In this document: piece after piece, positions 6,019-6,353 of the stretch | How the letters are laid out: each line of letters opens with the position of its first letter | Numbering within the stretch: the stretch's first letter is position 1 | Source of the DNA: an uncultured Clostridia bacterium | Lineage (GTDB): Bacteria; Bacillota; Clostridia; Christensenellales; UBA1242 | DNA: 6,353 bases | Direction of reading: 5' to 3' | NCBI GenBank assembly: GCA_937874195.1 | Contig: CALNBM010000091.1 | Span: forward strand, 1 to 6,353 | Made by a program: the position numbers and the translations under genes | The notes under the pieces: generated by a model | The model's input: the letters and a program-made list of their open reading frames with translations, nothing else | Told to the model about the DNA's origin: nothing | Database searches by the model: none

Positions 6019-6353
6019 TTAAGTATTAAAAGTTACTGTGGCTAGTCTTTTATAATATACTGTGATTATATCAACTCCATGTGTTATTTTTTCAAAATCA
6101 ACATTATATACTAACCAACCATCCTTAGTTTTTTCTTTAACATTTTCATTGTATGAATTTAGATAAATTATTATTTCTTCCAAAAAAACCTTACTGTCAG
6201 AAATGTCTGAAATTGCAAAAGAAAAATCAAAATCATTATCTTTTGAATACTCAACAATCTGATAAGATTTTGTTTCTTTATTTTTCCCCAAATTACCAGC
6301 CACCACAGTAACACCAATTGACAGCCACAGCAACAGCACTAGTAGTGCCACAC
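6019..6353 (-). CDS. Small protein with N-terminal hydrophobic segment, convergent gene (5' partial), unknown function
   Basis: The gene reads leftward and its frame stays open to the right edge. A GTG at 6351 could be a start, but no basic residue or ribosome site is visible before the hydrophobic core, so the true start is probably outside the window. The visible 110 residues begin with a hydrophobic stretch (about 2-18, LLVLLLWLSIGVTVVAG) that would serve as a signal peptide or membrane anchor. A soluble part of about 90 residues follows, with alternating strands and helices, acidic and aromatic (WLVYNVDF, GVDIITVYYKR). No cysteine follows the hydrophobic part, so it is not a lipoprotein. 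The TAA lies three bases from the stop of the tail gene. The plus strand here is closed by many stops. I do not recognise the family; an infection-related or host-altering protein at the edge of the structural operon is possible. Confidence 0.65.
   Translation of the reverse strand, partial: VALLVLLLWLSIGVTVVAGNLGKNKETKSYQIVEYSKDNDFDFSFAISDISDSKVFLEEIIIYLNSYNENVKEKTKDGWLVYNVDFEKITHGVDIITVYYKRLATVTFNT

Noticed and set aside
6008..6031. AT-only inverted repeat (TTTTA...TAAAA) across the two convergent stops, as a possible bidirectional terminator
   Set aside because: Only about five uninterrupted A/T pairs around a long loop; too weak to call in such AT-rich DNA.

Overview
The window reads as part of a tailed-phage genome or prophage from a low-GC, Gram-positive (Bacillota-like) host. 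It is AT-rich. Most genes have purine-rich AGGAG-type ribosome binding sites, and they are packed head to tail with 4-base ATGA overlaps or gaps of a few bases. Every tryptophan in the long frames is TGG and no in-frame TGA interrupts them, so the standard bacterial code applies rather than the mycoplasma code. No tRNA, rRNA, CRISPR array, insertion sequence or integration site is visible. The recognisable proteins point to virion morphogenesis.

Left part (1-537): the 3' end of a reading frame that runs in from the left edge and looks like the Gln/Ala-rich tail of a portal protein. It is followed by two very small translationally coupled genes not usually called, a 59-residue charged coiled-coil protein and a 34-residue single-pass membrane peptide.

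Centre (534-2659): three consecutive membrane-protein genes of 195, 174 and 333 codons. I recognise none of them. With the 34-residue peptide they form a run of about eleven predicted membrane segments inside what should be a structural operon. This is the least explained part of the window and the best candidate for an undescribed phage module.

Right-centre (2583-6015): a soluble 213-residue protein that may be a head-tail connector, then a 928-residue protein. From about residue 159 onward the latter follows the architecture of the phi29 gp9 tail-knob/distal-tube protein. This includes a late Gly/Ala-rich hydrophobic loop (about 761-793, the place of the membrane-penetrating loop of gp9) and a final domain with a GYxVNR motif. 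Residues 1-147 have no counterpart in gp9 as I remember it and resemble a tail-terminator fold, so the protein may be a fusion. The likely job of the set is to close the capsid vertex, build a short tail and breach the host membrane.

Right edge (6019-6353): a convergent minus-strand gene starts beyond the window and ends 3 bases from the stop of the tail gene. It encodes a small protein with an N-terminal hydrophobic segment, possibly secreted or membrane-anchored, of unknown role. Base composition is mosaic: the 333-codon gene, the middle of the tail gene and the minus-strand gene are clearly more AT-rich than 1-1650 and 2580-4180.
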